Source of the DNA: Lichenicoccus sp965277665
Lineage (GTDB): Bacteria; Pseudomonadota; Alphaproteobacteria; Acetobacterales; Acetobacteraceae
NCBI RefSeq assembly: GCF_965277665.1
Contig: NZ_OZ255835.1
Location: 868,001-932,000, forward strand
Length of the DNA stretch: 64,000 nucleotides
Reading direction: 5' to 3'
Below the pieces are notes generated by a model. That model was not told the DNA's origin. It saw only the letters and a list, made by a program, of their open reading frames with translations, and searched no databases. Position numbers and translations under genes: made by a program. Numbering within the stretch: position 1 is the stretch's first letter; every line of letters starts with the position of its first letter. Positions 42,443 to 55,460 of this stretch are shown in pieces.

Positions 42443-44554
42443 TCAGGCCCCGCGTGTGCACCATAGCGCGAAGGCCTGCACCAGCGCCGTCTCCTTCAGC
42501 CTCTCGTAGCGTCCGGAGGCGCCCCCATGGCCGGCCTCCATGTTGGTCCGCAGCAGGATCGGGCGGTCGCCGGTGGTGACGGCGCGCAACTTTGCCGCCC
42601 ACTTGGCGGGTTCCCAGTAGGTGACGCGCGGATCCGACAGGCCGCCCAGTGCCAGGATCGCCGGATAGGCGACCGGCCGGATGTTGTCGTAGGGCGAGTA
42701 GCCGGCGATCAGGTCGTAGGCCTCGGGATCGGTGATCGGGTTGCCCCATTCCGGCCATTCCGGCGGGGTCAGCGGCAGCGAGAGATCCGACATGGTGTTG
42801 AGCATGTCCACGAACGGCACCTGGGCGATGATGCCGGCGAACAGCTCCGGCCGCAGGTTGGCGACCGCCCCCATCAGCAGCCCACCGGCCGAACCGCCCT
42901 GCGCCACGATCCGCGTCGGGTCGGCAAGCCCGTGTTCAACGAGATGTTCGGCGCAGGCGATGAAATCGGTGAAGCTGTTCGGCTTCTGCGCCCCGCGTCC
43001 GTCCAGGAACCAGCCCCAGCCTTTCTCCGAGCCGCCGCGGACATGGGCGATGGCATAGACCCAGCCGCGATCCACCAGGTTGAGCGTGGTGATGGAGAAG
43101 CCGGGTTCGATGGCGTGGCCGTAAGCACCGTAGCCGTACAGCAGCAGCGGCGCGGTGCCGTCCGTCGGCGAATCGTGGCGCATCAGCACGGTGATCGGCA
43201 CCAGTGCGCCATCCGGCGCCTGCGCCTGCAGCCGTCGCGTGCGATAGTGGGCGGGATCATGTCCGGAGGGGATCTCCTGCGTCTTGAGCAGGCGCCGCTC
43301 GCGGGTGTCCATGTCGTATTCGAACCATTGTCGCGGCGTCGTCGGCGACTGGTAGCCGGTGCGCAGCAGGGCCGTTTCGTACTCGTAGCCGCCATCGAAG
43401 GACAGCAGGTATGCCGGCTCGTCGATGGCGATGCTGTGGGTGTCGCCCCCATCCTTGTCGTCTGGGTGACGCATGATCACGATGCTGTTGTTGGCCTCGT
43501 GGCGCTCGACATACACCAGATGATCGCGGAACGCGCTGGCCCGCACGATGTAGTGCCCCGGGCGGTGCGGCACGAAGTCCTGCCAGTGCTCGCGCGCCGG
43601 AGCGGCGTCGGACGCCTGCATCAGCTTGAAGTCGGTGGCGCCGTCGAGGTTGGTGCGGATGATGAAACGGTCGCGCCAGTGCGAGAGCGAGTAGCGCACG
43701 CCCTTGTCGCGCGCCGCGACCAGCCTGGGCGCGGCGGTGGGGTCGCCGGCCGGGATCAGCCAGGTCTCGGTGGTCTCCTGGTCGCCGCACTCGATGGTGA
43801 TCCAGGCGCGCGATGCGGTGGTGCCGACGCCGATGAAGAAACCGGGATCGTGCTCCTCGTACACCAGCTCGTCCGGGCCACCGCGTGCCGGGCGGCGGAA
43901 GATGCGCGTCGGGCGACCGTTATCGTCCCGGAACGTCCACAACAGGTAGGCGCTGCATGGCGAAAAGGTGAAATCGCCGGTGCTGCTCTCCACTGGCCCC
44001 GTGTTTCCAGGAGAATCGTCGAGCAGCTTGCCGCTCTGGAGATCGAGCACGCGTATGCGATAGACCTCCGACCCCTGGGCGTCCTCGGCATAGGCGAACA
44101 GGCGGTGGTCCGGGCTGTGCTGCGCGTCGGCAACGACGAAGTAGTCATGTGGCTTGGCCAGCGCGTCGACATCGAGCAGCACCTGCTCGTCGCCGCCGCC
44201 TCTCGGACGCCGCGCATAGACCGGCTGCTCGGCGCCGCCGGCGTAGCGCGCATAATAGTCCCATGCCCCGTCGGGCAGCGGCGGCGACATCTCGTCCGGC
44301 TTGAGGCGGCCCTTCATCTCGGCGAGCAGCGTGGCCTGCAGCGCCTCGGTCGGCGCCAGCAGCGACGCCTCGTAGGCGTTCTCGGCCCGCAGGTGAAGTG
44401 CTATGTCCTCGCGCAGTACCGAGGGGTCGCGCAGCACGCGCTGCCAGTTCTCGTCCTTCATCCAGGCATAATCGTCGGTGCGTATCCTGCCGAGCTGCTC
44501 GATGCGGATCGGCCGGCGTTCGGCCACCGGCGCGCGGGTTTGTGTCTGGTTCAT
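42443..44554 (-). CDS. S9A oligopeptidase B-type serine peptidase
   Basis: 703 residues. N-terminal seven-bladed propeller (RIEQLGRIRTDDYAWMKD opening) and a C-terminal alpha/beta hydrolase domain. Ser in QGGSAGGLLMGAV, Asp in LGGLSDPRV, His in MEAGHGGASGRYE. Residues such as IAHVRGGSEKGWGWFLDGR and YGYGAYG are typical of PtrB, which cleaves after basic residues in small peptides. No signal peptide, so cytoplasmic or periplasmic location is uncertain. ATG at 44554. Confidence 0.9.
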   Translation of the reverse strand: MNQTQTRAPVAERRPIRIEQLGRIRTDDYAWMKDENWQRVLRDPSVLREDIALHLRAENAYEASLLAPTEALQATLLAEMKGRLKPDEMSPPLPDGAWDYYARYAGGAEQPVYARRPRGGGDEQVLLDVDALAKPHDYFVVADAQHSPDHRLFAYAEDAQGSEVYRIRVLDLQSGKLLDDSPGNTGPVESSTGDFTFSPCSAYLLWTFRDDNGRPTRIFRRPARGGPDELVYEEHDPGFFIGVGTTASRAWITIECGDQETTETWLIPAGDPTAAPRLVAARDKGVRYSLSHWRDRFIIRTNLDGATDFKLMQASDAAPAREHWQDFVPHRPGHYIVRASAFRDHLVYVERHEANNSIVIMRHPDDKDGGDTHSIAIDEPAYLLSFDGGYEYETALLRTGYQSPTTPRQWFEYDMDTRERRLLKTQEIPSGHDPAHYRTRRLQAQAPDGALVPITVLMRHDSPTDGTAPLLLYGYGAYGHAIEPGFSITTLNLVDRGWVYAIAHVRGGSEKGWGWFLDGRGAQKPNSFTDFIACAEHLVEHGLADPTRIVAQGGSAGGLLMGAVANLRPELFAGIIAQVPFVDMLNTMSDLSLPLTPPEWPEWGNPITDPEAYDLIAGYSPYDNIRPVAYPAILALGGLSDPRVTYWEPAKWAAKLRAVTTGDRPILLRTNMEAGHGGASGRYERLKETALVQAFALWCTRGA

Positions 44555-44576
44555 GGCAATCTCCGTCAGATCCGGC

Positions 44577-46763
44577 TTACCCCGAATGCAGGGTGCGCAA
44601 GGCGTCGGCGCGTCCGAACAGGTCGAGCAGCAGCCCGACCGCGCGGCCACGGGCCGAACTCAGCGTCGCGTCGCGGTCCAGCAGCATCTCGGCATCCTGC
44701 CAGGCGAGGCGCAGCAATTCGTCGAAGCGCGGACCGGCGGCGAGCCGGAAGCCGGGCAGGCCGGATTGCCGCCGCCCCATCAGGTCGCCGCCGCCGCGCA
44801 GGCGGTGGTCCTCGTCGGCGATCAGGAAGCCGTCCTCGGTCTCGCGCAGCAGCGACAGGCGCTGGCGCGCGTTGCCGGCGAGCGCGTCGTCATGCAGCAG
44901 CAGGCAGTAGCTGACATCGCCGCCACGCCCGACCCGGCCGCGCAACTGGTGCAGCTGCGCCAGACCGAACCGCTCGGCATGCTCGATCACCATGATGGTG
45001 GCACCGCGCACGTCGACGCCGACCTCGATCACCGTGGTGGCAACCAGGATGCGGGTGCGGCCGGCGGCGAAATCGGCTAGCGCCGCCTCGCGCAGGGCGA
45101 CATCCTGGCGGCCATGCGCGAGCCCGACGCGGCCGACGCCGAAACGCGCGGTCAGTGCCGCATGGCGCGCCTCGGCCGCCGCCACGTCGAGCAGCTCGCT
45201 CTCGCTGACCAGCGGGCAGACCCAGAAGGCCTGGGCGCCCCCAGCCTGGGCGCCGCCGGCCAGCGCGCGCGCGATGCCGGCGCAGACCTCCTCTATGGCG
45301 CCAATCGGGTGCAGGCTGGTTCGGATCGGCTTGCGGCCGGGCGGCTTGCCGTCGAGCCGGCTGACCTGCATCTCGCCCCACTGGGTCAGCAGCAGGGTGC
45401 GCGGGATCGGCGTCGCCGTCATCGCCAGGATGTCGGTCTGTTCTCCCTTGTCGCCCAGCATCAGCCGCTGCTCGACGCCGAAGCGGTGCTGCTCGTCGAT
45501 CACCGCCAGCGCCAGGTCGGCAAAGGCGACGCCGTGCTGGAACAGCGCGTGGGTGCCGACCGCGAGCTGCACCCGGCCGGTGGCGAGGTCGTCCAGCGCC
45601 TGCCTGCGGGCGCGGCCCTTGATGCTGCCGGTGAGCAGGGCGACCGGCACCGGCGACAGGCGCTCCAGGGTCGCATGGTGCTGGCGGGCCAGGATCTCGG
45701 TCGGCACCATCAGCGCCGACTGCAGGCCGCATTCCGCCGCCCGCAGCATGGCGAGCAGCGCCACCAGCGTCTTGCCGGCGCCGACATCGCCCTGCAGCAG
45801 GCGCAGCATGCGGGTGGGTGCGGCGAGGTCGGCATCGATCTCGGCAAGCACATGGCGCTGGGCCGGCGTCGGCTGGTGGCCGAAGCTCGCCAGTGCGAGG
45901 CGCCGCAGGCTGCCGTCGCCGGCGAGGCTGCGACCGGGACGCTCGCGCGAGCGGCGGCGGGCACGCACCATGGCGACCTGGCTCGCCAGCAGCTCGTCGC
46001 ACCCGAGCCGCTCGCGTGCGGCCTCCAGGCGCCCGGCGAGGTGGCCATCGTCGCTGCCGGCCAGGCTGTCGCCGGGGAAATGCAGCAGGTGCAAGGCCTG
46101 CGCAAAGCCGGGCCAGCCTTCGCGGGCAACCACCGAGGGTTCCAGCCATTCCGGCAGGTCCGGCAACCGGTCGAGCGCCGCGCGCAGGCTGCGTGCGACC
46201 ACCCGCGGCAGCAGGCCCGTGGTGAGCGGCCAGGCGGCTTCCAGCGGCGGCAGCTCACCGGCCCGGGCGCGTGGCAGCAGGTGGTCGGGATGCGCCATGC
46301 TGAGCCGGTTGCCGTACCGCTCGAGTCGACCCGAAACCAGCAGTTCGGTGCCCGGGATCAGCCCGCGCGCCTGGTGCGGGCTGAAGAACACGAGGTCGGC
46401 GGTGCCGGTGCCGTCACCGACCAACACGCGCCAGGGCTGCCGTGGCCGTTGCGGGCGATCGAGGCGCTGCACGGTGACGGCGAGCGTCGCGATGTGCCCC
46501 GGCCGAGCGTCGACGAGGCGGGGCCGGTAACGCCGGTCGATCAGGCCCTCGGGCAGGTGGAACAGCAGGTCGAGCAGGGTCGGACCGCCGATGGCGCGGA
46601 CCAGCAGGCCCGCGAGGCCCGGGCCAAGCGACGGCAGGGAGGTGATCGGCGCGCGCAAGGGAGCCAGCAGCGCGGCGGCGCCCGCGAGCGGTGCCGGGTC
46701 GATCGGACGCGGGTCTGGCGAAGATCGGGGGTCTGTCGAAAATCGGGCGATCTGCTTGGTCAC
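44577..46763 (-). CDS. recG: ATP-dependent DNA helicase RecG
   Basis: 728 residues; reverses stalled forks and processes recombination intermediates. N-terminal wedge domain (LLFHLPEGLIDRRYRP, VFFSPHQARGLIPGTELLVSG), Walker A LLQGDVGAGKTLVAL, DEQH box VIDEQHRFGVEQR, TATPIPRTLLL, and the C-terminal QLHQLRGRVGRGGDVSYCLL. GTG start at 46763. Two tandem duplications are present: 18 bp twice near the N-terminus and 15 bp twice near residue 505. Divergent from sdhE. Confidence 0.93.
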   Translation of the reverse strand: MTKQIARFSTDPRSSPDPRPIDPAPLAGAAALLAPLRAPITSLPSLGPGLAGLLVRAIGGPTLLDLLFHLPEGLIDRRYRPRLVDARPGHIATLAVTVQRLDRPQRPRQPWRVLVGDGTGTADLVFFSPHQARGLIPGTELLVSGRLERYGNRLSMAHPDHLLPRARAGELPPLEAAWPLTTGLLPRVVARSLRAALDRLPDLPEWLEPSVVAREGWPGFAQALHLLHFPGDSLAGSDDGHLAGRLEAARERLGCDELLASQVAMVRARRRSRERPGRSLAGDGSLRRLALASFGHQPTPAQRHVLAEIDADLAAPTRMLRLLQGDVGAGKTLVALLAMLRAAECGLQSALMVPTEILARQHHATLERLSPVPVALLTGSIKGRARRQALDDLATGRVQLAVGTHALFQHGVAFADLALAVIDEQHRFGVEQRLMLGDKGEQTDILAMTATPIPRTLLLTQWGEMQVSRLDGKPPGRKPIRTSLHPIGAIEEVCAGIARALAGGAQAGGAQAFWVCPLVSESELLDVAAAEARHAALTARFGVGRVGLAHGRQDVALREAALADFAAGRTRILVATTVIEVGVDVRGATIMVIEHAERFGLAQLHQLRGRVGRGGDVSYCLLLHDDALAGNARQRLSLLRETEDGFLIADEDHRLRGGGDLMGRRQSGLPGFRLAAGPRFDELLRLAWQDAEMLLDRDATLSSARGRAVGLLLDLFGRADALRTLHSG
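45230..45259. repeat. Two 15-bp units in the recG helicase region
   Basis: cctgggcgcccccag followed by cctgggcgccgccgg; on the minus strand they encode GGAQA repeats in a loop between helicase motifs. Confidence 0.8.
46711..46746. repeat. Two 18-bp units near the recG N-terminus
   Basis: gggtctggcgaagatcgg and gggtctgtcgaaaatcgg, two differences, encoding SSPDPR and FSTDPR on the minus strand within the first 20 residues of RecG. Confidence 0.8.
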
Positions 46764-46837
46764 GCGGTTGCGGGGTGCCTCTTGGTCGCGGGTGGGCTGA
46801 CAGGCAGGGGGTGCGCCGCTATATGACAGCGCGCGCC

Positions 46838-47205
46838 ATGGAACAAACCGCCATCCCCGATCCGTCTCCGCTTGCTCCGGCCCCCGCCCCGGACGATGCA
46901 TCGCGTCGCCGGCGCATGCTGTTTCGCGCGACGCATCGCGGCACCCACGAAACCGACATCCTGATCGGTGGCTTCGTGCAGGCGGGACTCGCGGGCTTCA
47001 GCGGCGAGGAGCTCGATGCGCTCGAGGAGATCATGGAATTGCCCGACGTCGATCTGGCCGACTGGCTGACCGGACGTCGTTTGATCCCGCCGGACGCCGA
47101 CAGCCCGATGCTGCGACGTATCGAGCAGGCGTCGCTGGAGACCGCCCGCAGCGCCCGCCTGGAAAGCGCCCGCCTCGGATTGGCGGCCCCCGGAGTGGTG
47201 CGACC

Positions 47206-47209
<4 letters not shown>
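46838..47209 (+). CDS. sdhE: Succinate dehydrogenase assembly factor SdhE
   Basis: 123 residues; promotes covalent FAD attachment to the SdhA flavoprotein. Core RRRMLFRATHRGTHETDILIG contains the essential R-G-x-x-E. It continues with LDALEEIMELPDVDLADWL and TGRR. The C-terminus is about 30 residues longer than minimal SdhE. ATG at 46838, with an in-frame ATG at 46823. The TGA stop overlaps the TTG start of mfd by four bases; recG/sdhE-mfd is a conserved alphaproteobacterial group. Confidence 0.9.
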
Positions 47210-50715
<3,506 letters not shown>

Positions 50716-50754
50716 CATAGACCTGCAGGGGCGGGTCGCGCCGCGCCGGCTGGT

Positions 50755-50815
50755 GGCCTGCTCAGCGTGAACGACGTGCCGATCCCGCGGCAGTAAAGCG
50801 GGCCCGCTGCGCTGA
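50755..50815 (+). pseudogene. Fragment of the 3' end of a DUF2125 gene
   Basis: 40 bp after the mfd stop, the plus strand reads GLLSVNDVPIP-RQ-stop and then gggcccgctgc. This is nearly the same as the end of the intact DUF2125 gene (minus strand, 55443-55503: GLLSVNDVPIP-LR-stop). A 33-base stretch is identical and the stop-distal sequence also matches. It must be a duplicated or rearranged end, inverted relative to the intact copy. Confidence 0.75.
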
Positions 50816-50829
50816 AGCAGCCTGGGCCG

Positions 50830-51870
50830 CTACCGTCCCGCCTTGAACAAGGCCGCCTGCTGCTGGAGGATCGTCATGCTGCTCCAGCCGAGCTGGCGCG
50901 ACGGCTCGACGTCCTTGCTGTGCTGCACATCGATCTGCTCGCTGATCCACCACTCGTTGAACGTCCCCGCGATGACGAAACGCGGTCCGATCGCGCGCGC
51001 ATGCGCCCACTGCCCGAGATAGGTCGCCCCATTGGCCCGGCCCGGCGTGCCGGCGCCACGCCAGGCGGCGACCACTGTCATGCACTCGGCATAGCCGCCG
51101 GCGGCCGCATAGGTCGGCACCTCGCGGTCCTCCCAGGACCAGTAGCCGAACCGGCTCAGGCCGCCCGCCCCCAGCAGGGTCTGCTGCTGGGTGATGAAGC
51201 CGGTCACGAAGCGCACGGTGAAACGCGGATCGCTCCAGGGCGGCAGTGACTCTGCCCATGGCGATGGCGTGTTGACATAGACCAGCAGCAGCGGCTTGCC
51301 GAGATAGGTCTGCAGCAGGCCGGCATAGACCGGGTTGGCCGCGAACAGGTCATGCACCTCGCTCGCCTTGGCGGTCAGGGCGCCGTTCGAGATCGCGGCC
51401 GGATCGCCCGGGCAGCCGATCATCAGCGCGACCTGCGGCCGGGCCGCGAGCGTACGCCAGACCTGGAACAGCGCGAGCGTCGCCGTCTCGATGAAGCGCT
51501 GGGTCCCCGGGCCACCCGGCAGGCGGATATCCATGCCGAGATCGTTCGACCAGTCGATCACGATGAAGTCGACGCCGGCCGACGCCAGCCATGCGGCATG
51601 GGTGGCCAGCACGGCGGGGCTGTTCGAGGCGTAGTCGCCGATGCTGGGCGTGCCCCATCCCGCTTGCGCTCCGGTCGGCCACTGGTCGGACCGGTGCCAG
51701 AGCGAGTAGTTGATCCCGACGCCGCGCAGGGCCGGCGGTGTCGGCAGCGCCGGCGGGTCCTGTGCAAGCACCCGTCGCGCCGGCAGCAGAGCCAGGGCCG
51801 CCGCGGCGCCGATCAGCAGGCGCCGTCGGGGATTGCGACAGCGGCCGCAAAGCATGGGATCGCGGACCAT
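50830..51870 (-). CDS. Exported protein with glycosidase-like TIM barrel, unknown family
   Basis: 346 residues. A twin-arginine-like signal (NPRRRLLIGAAAALALLPA) precedes the mature domain. Visible motifs: GVGINYSLWHRSDQW, FIVIDWSNDLGMD, ALMIGCPGDP, FGYWSWEDREVP and GTFNEWWISEQID...VEPS. The N-E-W ... E-P-S arrangement recalls the GH99/GH71-like domain (WNEW-EG--LEP), so an alpha-mannan or exopolysaccharide hydrolase is possible, but this is inference. It stands next to a GH3 enzyme in divergent orientation. Start ATG 51870 or 51855. Confidence 0.6.
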   Translation of the reverse strand: MVRDPMLCGRCRNPRRRLLIGAAAALALLPARRVLAQDPPALPTPPALRGVGINYSLWHRSDQWPTGAQAGWGTPSIGDYASNSPAVLATHAAWLASAGVDFIVIDWSNDLGMDIRLPGGPGTQRFIETATLALFQVWRTLAARPQVALMIGCPGDPAAISNGALTAKASEVHDLFAANPVYAGLLQTYLGKPLLLVYVNTPSPWAESLPPWSDPRFTVRFVTGFITQQQTLLGAGGLSRFGYWSWEDREVPTYAAAGGYAECMTVVAAWRGAGTPGRANGATYLGQWAHARAIGPRFVIAGTFNEWWISEQIDVQHSKDVEPSRQLGWSSMTILQQQAALFKAGR

Positions 51871-52108
51871 GTTGAAGGATTGCCCCGGCTCTGTGCCAAC
51901 AGCGCCCAGTTTCGTCTTGAGCGTTACTTGAACTGCGCGCCAAGCCCGAGGCCGGCGCCTGGTTCCTGTTGAACAGACCTTACATCAAGGACCTTAAGAC
52001 TTGGTTTCGACGCGGCACTTCGAGAGCCTGTTTCTCGATGCCGACCCGCCGGGTGTCCGACCCCGCCCGCCTGTCGCGGCTTCGGCATCTCCCGGAGCCG
52101 TCTGGCTT

Positions 52109-52146
52109 ATTTTCGGAGCAGGACAGGATTTTCGGAGCAGCACAGG
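52109..52146. repeat. Two 19-bp tandem units, intergenic
   Basis: attttcggagcaggacagg and attttcggagcagcacagg, one difference. Located in the gap upstream of the GH3 gene. Confidence 0.85.
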
Positions 52147-52311
52147 ACTCGTCACGCTCCAGAACCGAAAGCGGAATTCTCGTGACCGTCTCGGATCGTG
52201 CCGAGGTCGCGAGATCTTGAAGGTCTGGCCGAACGCTGTGGTGATTTCCGCGCCTGCCTAAATTGCCGAGAACAAGATGAACTTCTAGGATTGTCGGTGT
52301 CGCGAGTCATA

Positions 52312-52386
52312 CGGAGAAGCCTTGCAATAGGAAGTCTCGGAGACGACCAGGTATGGTCCGGCACAGGCAACGGTTCGGCTTCTCCG
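52312..52386 (+). promoter_or_regulatory. Long-loop inverted repeat in the GH3 leader
   Basis: CGGAGAAGCC (52312-52321) and its exact reverse complement GGCTTCTCCG (52377-52386) surround 55 nt. It lies 46 bp before the GH3 start codon and could be an RNA hairpin or paired operator half-sites. Confidence 0.4.
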
Positions 52387-52432
52387 ATCCTGTGACCGTC
52401 GATGCAAATAAAAAAATTGGGGAGACGCGGGA

Positions 52433-55372
52433 ATGATCAGCATCTATGGCTGCCGGAAGGCCGCTTGGACGACAGGAGTGCCACGACCTGGGGCGCGCGC
52501 CTGGGTTTCCTTGAGCAGGCGGCATTTCCGCTGGGCCGGTGCAGCCGTGCCGGCGCTGCTGGCCGGTCTCGTGCCGTTGCACCAGGCGGTCGCCGGACCG
52601 GTCGGCAATCCCGCCGCCTGTCCCTGGCTCAATACCAGCCTGCCAATCGCGACGCGCGTCGACATGGTGCTCGCGAACATGACCGTTGCCGACGAGGTGG
52701 CACTCGTGCAGGGTAATGGCACCAGCGAGAGTACGCCGCCTGCGGTGCCTTACGTGTTCTTTACCGCGGCCAATCCCAGGTTATGCATTCCGGGTATCGG
52801 CTACGAGGACGGACCGGCCGGCGTCGCGGACACGCTCACCAACGTGACGCAGTTTCCCGCCGGGATCGCCGTCGCCGCGAGCTTTTCCAAGATGGACGCC
52901 CTGCTCTACGGCGCGACGCTCGGTGCAGAGCAGGCCGCCAAGGGTTCCGGCGCCGATCTCGGGCCGACCGTCAATATCGATCGCGATCCGCGCTGGGGCC
53001 GCACCTTCGAGAGCCTGTCGGAGGATCCGGCTCTCACCGCCGGTATCGGGAGCGCCGAGATCAAGGGGATCCAGAGTCAGCGCGTGTTGGCGCAGGTCAA
53101 GCATTTCGACGCCTACAACCAGGAGACCAACCGCAACACCCAGGCGGACGACGTCATCGTTGCCGACCGCACCCTGCACGAGATCTACCAGCCCGCCTTC
53201 CGGACCGCGATCAACGAGGCCGGCTCCGGCTCGCTCATGTGTGCCTATTCCTCCGTGAACGGTTTCTACTCCTGCGAGAGCCGGCCGCTGCTGACCGGCG
53301 TGCTGCGTAACGAGGTCAACTTCAAGGGCCTCATCATGTCGGACTACGGCGCGATCCACGATCTCAGCGCCGCCACCGCCGGCACCGATTCCGAGCAGCC
53401 GGAGAACACCTATTTCGGCGCACCGCTGCAGGCTGCGGTGCAGAACGGCACGCTCTCCCGCGCGGTGCTCAATTCCGAGGTCGAGCCGATCCTGTACGAG
53501 ATGTTCCGCTTTGGATTCTTCAACAATCCGCCGCCGGTCACCACCTCGGCCGTGGCGACCTCGCCCGAGCACATCGCCACCAGCAACGCGCTCGCGGAGG
53601 ACGGCAGCGTGTTGCTGAAGAACCAGGGCGGCCTGCTGCCGCTCAAGGCCGGCGCCACGCTTGCCGTCATCGGCCCTGCCGCCTCGGCGCAGGTGACCAC
53701 CAGCGGCGGCGGCAGCGCCCATGTCGTTCCGGGTCCGGTCACCTCGCCGCTCGCGGGCATCGAGGCCGCGTCGAGCGGCAGCGTCACCTACCAGCAAGGC
53801 CTGCCGACCGACGCGCAACTCACGGCGATCCCCGCAGGCGACTTGTCCACGCCGTACGCCCCGACCAACTACGGCGGTTCCTACAGCGCGACGCTGACCG
53901 CCCCCGAGACCGGCACCTACATCCTGGGCTTCAGCAATCCCGGCAGCTACAACGTCGCGTCGCTGGCCATCAACGGCACGACGATCATCAACAACCCGGG
54001 CACACCGCCGGTGTCCGTCTATTCGGCCTCGATCCAGCTCACGGGCGGCCAGAAATACAGCCTGACGCTCGGCGGCGCCGGTCCGACCAGCGGCCTCGTC
54101 TGGGCGACCCCGTCGACGATCCAGAGCTATGTCGCCCCCGCCATCGCCGCGGCCCAGGCAGCCGGGACGGCCATCGTGGTGGTGGCCGACGACACGGAAT
54201 CGGAGGCGGCCGACCGTCCGGACCTGTCGCTGTCTTCGGCGCAGGATGCGCTGATCGAGGCAGTCGCCGCCGCCAATCCGCACACCGTCGTCGTAGTGCA
54301 GGCCGGCGCGCCGATCACCATGCCCTGGCTCGGCAATGTCGGCGCCGTGCTCGACACCTGGTACCCCGGCCAGACCGATGGCACCGCTGTCGCCGACCTG
54401 CTCTACGGCAGGACGAACCCCGGCGGACACCTGCCGATCACCTTCCCGACCAGCCTCAGCGCGATTCCGACCGCATCGCCCGCACAATTCCCGGGGCAGA
54501 ACAACACGGTCGACTATTCGGAAGGGTTGCTGGTCGGCTACCGCTGGTATGACCAGAACAACGTGACCCCGCTCTTCCCTTTCGGCTACGGGCTTTCCTA
54601 CACGACCTTCAAGTATAGCGGCCTCCAGGTCGAGAACGCGTCGGTCGACGGCGTGACGCCGGTGCGCGTAAGTGCCGTTGTCACCAACACCGGCACGATC
54701 GCGGGCAGCGACGCGGCGCAACTCTATCTCGGCTATCCTGCGGCCGCCGGCGAGCCGCCGCGCAAGCTGGTCGATTTCCGGCGCGTGACCTTGGCTCCCG
54801 GCGAGTCGAGGCGGCTGACCTTCACCATCCGTCCGAGCGACGAGTGGTGGTGGAACGACAATGGCTGGGACGAGACGACCGGCGAGTACAAGGTCTGGGT
54901 GGGTGACAGCTCCGCCCTGGTCAATCTCACGGCGACCGGAAGCTATTCGATGCAGGGCGGCATCGGCCACCGCCAGGTCACTGTCTCGGCGCCGCGCAGC
55001 TTCACCGTGGGCGCCGCCGGTTCTGTGATCGTCACGCTCAGCGCCGGCGGCAGCCAGACATTGTCCGACGTCAACCTCTCGCTCGCAGCACCCGGCGGGT
55101 GGAAGGTGCAGCCGACGACGGTCAGCGAGTTCAGGGACGTGCTGCCGGGTCAGGCCCTCAGCGTCGCGTACTCGGTGACACCCCCGGCCGGCGCGGTCAC
55201 ACGCGACGTCACGCTGTTCGGCAGCGCCGACTTTGCGCCGGGCGCCTGCCGCCAGGTGGTCGATGCACAGGCGGCCAATCCGGTGCAACTCGTGCAGGAT
55301 GCGGCGAGGGGTCGCGAGCCGTGCATCCCGGCGGCCCGTCACGGCGGCGTGCAGGCGCGCCTGCTGAACTAG
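52433..55372 (+). CDS. GH3 family beta-glucosidase, Tat-exported, with PA14-like domain
   Basis: 979 residues. The N-terminal extension contains the twin-arginine motif SRRHFRW then a hydrophobic segment, so export is through Tat. GH3 N-domain: IGYEDGPAGVADT, FPAGIAVAASF, VNIDRDPRWGRTFES, VKHFDAYNQE, and the nucleophile Asp in LIMSDYGAIHD. GH3 C-domain (EDGSVLLKNQGGLLPL) holds an inserted PA14-like beta domain (APETGTYILGFSNPGSYNV). An Fn3-like domain (GESRRLTFTI) follows, then an extra NEW3-like C-terminal domain (GGWKVQPTTVSEFRDV). Likely cleaves beta-glucosides or xylosides in the periplasm. Confidence 0.88.
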   Translation: MISIYGCRKAAWTTGVPRPGARAWVSLSRRHFRWAGAAVPALLAGLVPLHQAVAGPVGNPAACPWLNTSLPIATRVDMVLANMTVADEVALVQGNGTSESTPPAVPYVFFTAANPRLCIPGIGYEDGPAGVADTLTNVTQFPAGIAVAASFSKMDALLYGATLGAEQAAKGSGADLGPTVNIDRDPRWGRTFESLSEDPALTAGIGSAEIKGIQSQRVLAQVKHFDAYNQETNRNTQADDVIVADRTLHEIYQPAFRTAINEAGSGSLMCAYSSVNGFYSCESRPLLTGVLRNEVNFKGLIMSDYGAIHDLSAATAGTDSEQPENTYFGAPLQAAVQNGTLSRAVLNSEVEPILYEMFRFGFFNNPPPVTTSAVATSPEHIATSNALAEDGSVLLKNQGGLLPLKAGATLAVIGPAASAQVTTSGGGSAHVVPGPVTSPLAGIEAASSGSVTYQQGLPTDAQLTAIPAGDLSTPYAPTNYGGSYSATLTAPETGTYILGFSNPGSYNVASLAINGTTIINNPGTPPVSVYSASIQLTGGQKYSLTLGGAGPTSGLVWATPSTIQSYVAPAIAAAQAAGTAIVVVADDTESEAADRPDLSLSSAQDALIEAVAAANPHTVVVVQAGAPITMPWLGNVGAVLDTWYPGQTDGTAVADLLYGRTNPGGHLPITFPTSLSAIPTASPAQFPGQNNTVDYSEGLLVGYRWYDQNNVTPLFPFGYGLSYTTFKYSGLQVENASVDGVTPVRVSAVVTNTGTIAGSDAAQLYLGYPAAAGEPPRKLVDFRRVTLAPGESRRLTFTIRPSDEWWWNDNGWDETTGEYKVWVGDSSALVNLTATGSYSMQGGIGHRQVTVSAPRSFTVGAAGSVIVTLSAGGSQTLSDVNLSLAAPGGWKVQPTTVSEFRDVLPGQALSVAYSVTPPAGAVTRDVTLFGSADFAPGACRQVVDAQAANPVQLVQDAARGREPCIPAARHGGVQARLLN

Positions 55373-55460
55373 CTGCTCGCGCCGATCTGGTGTGCGCCAT
55401 CCGGATCGGCCGACCGCGGGCCCGTGCGTCGATCCGGATACTCAGTGCAGCGGGCCCACT

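Larger units (their letters stand above)
51871..52432. other. Gap between the TIM-barrel protein and GH3 genes
   Basis: 562 bp, less GC-rich than the surroundings, with no gene I can support. It contains a 19-bp tandem duplication (52109-52146), and a pair of 10-bp inverted repeats 55 nt apart (52312-52321 and 52377-52386). It ends in an AT-rich leader (aaataaaaaaattgggg) that carries the GH3 ribosome-binding site. Confidence 0.6.

Noticed and set aside
51969..52261. Two overlapping short frames upstream of the GH3 gene
   Set aside because: No ribosome-binding site, atypical composition, and they run through the 19-bp tandem repeat; treated as intergenic.
52781..55342. 853-residue minus-strand open frame opposite the GH3 gene
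   Set aside because: Antisense shadow; the plus strand carries full GH3 motifs.
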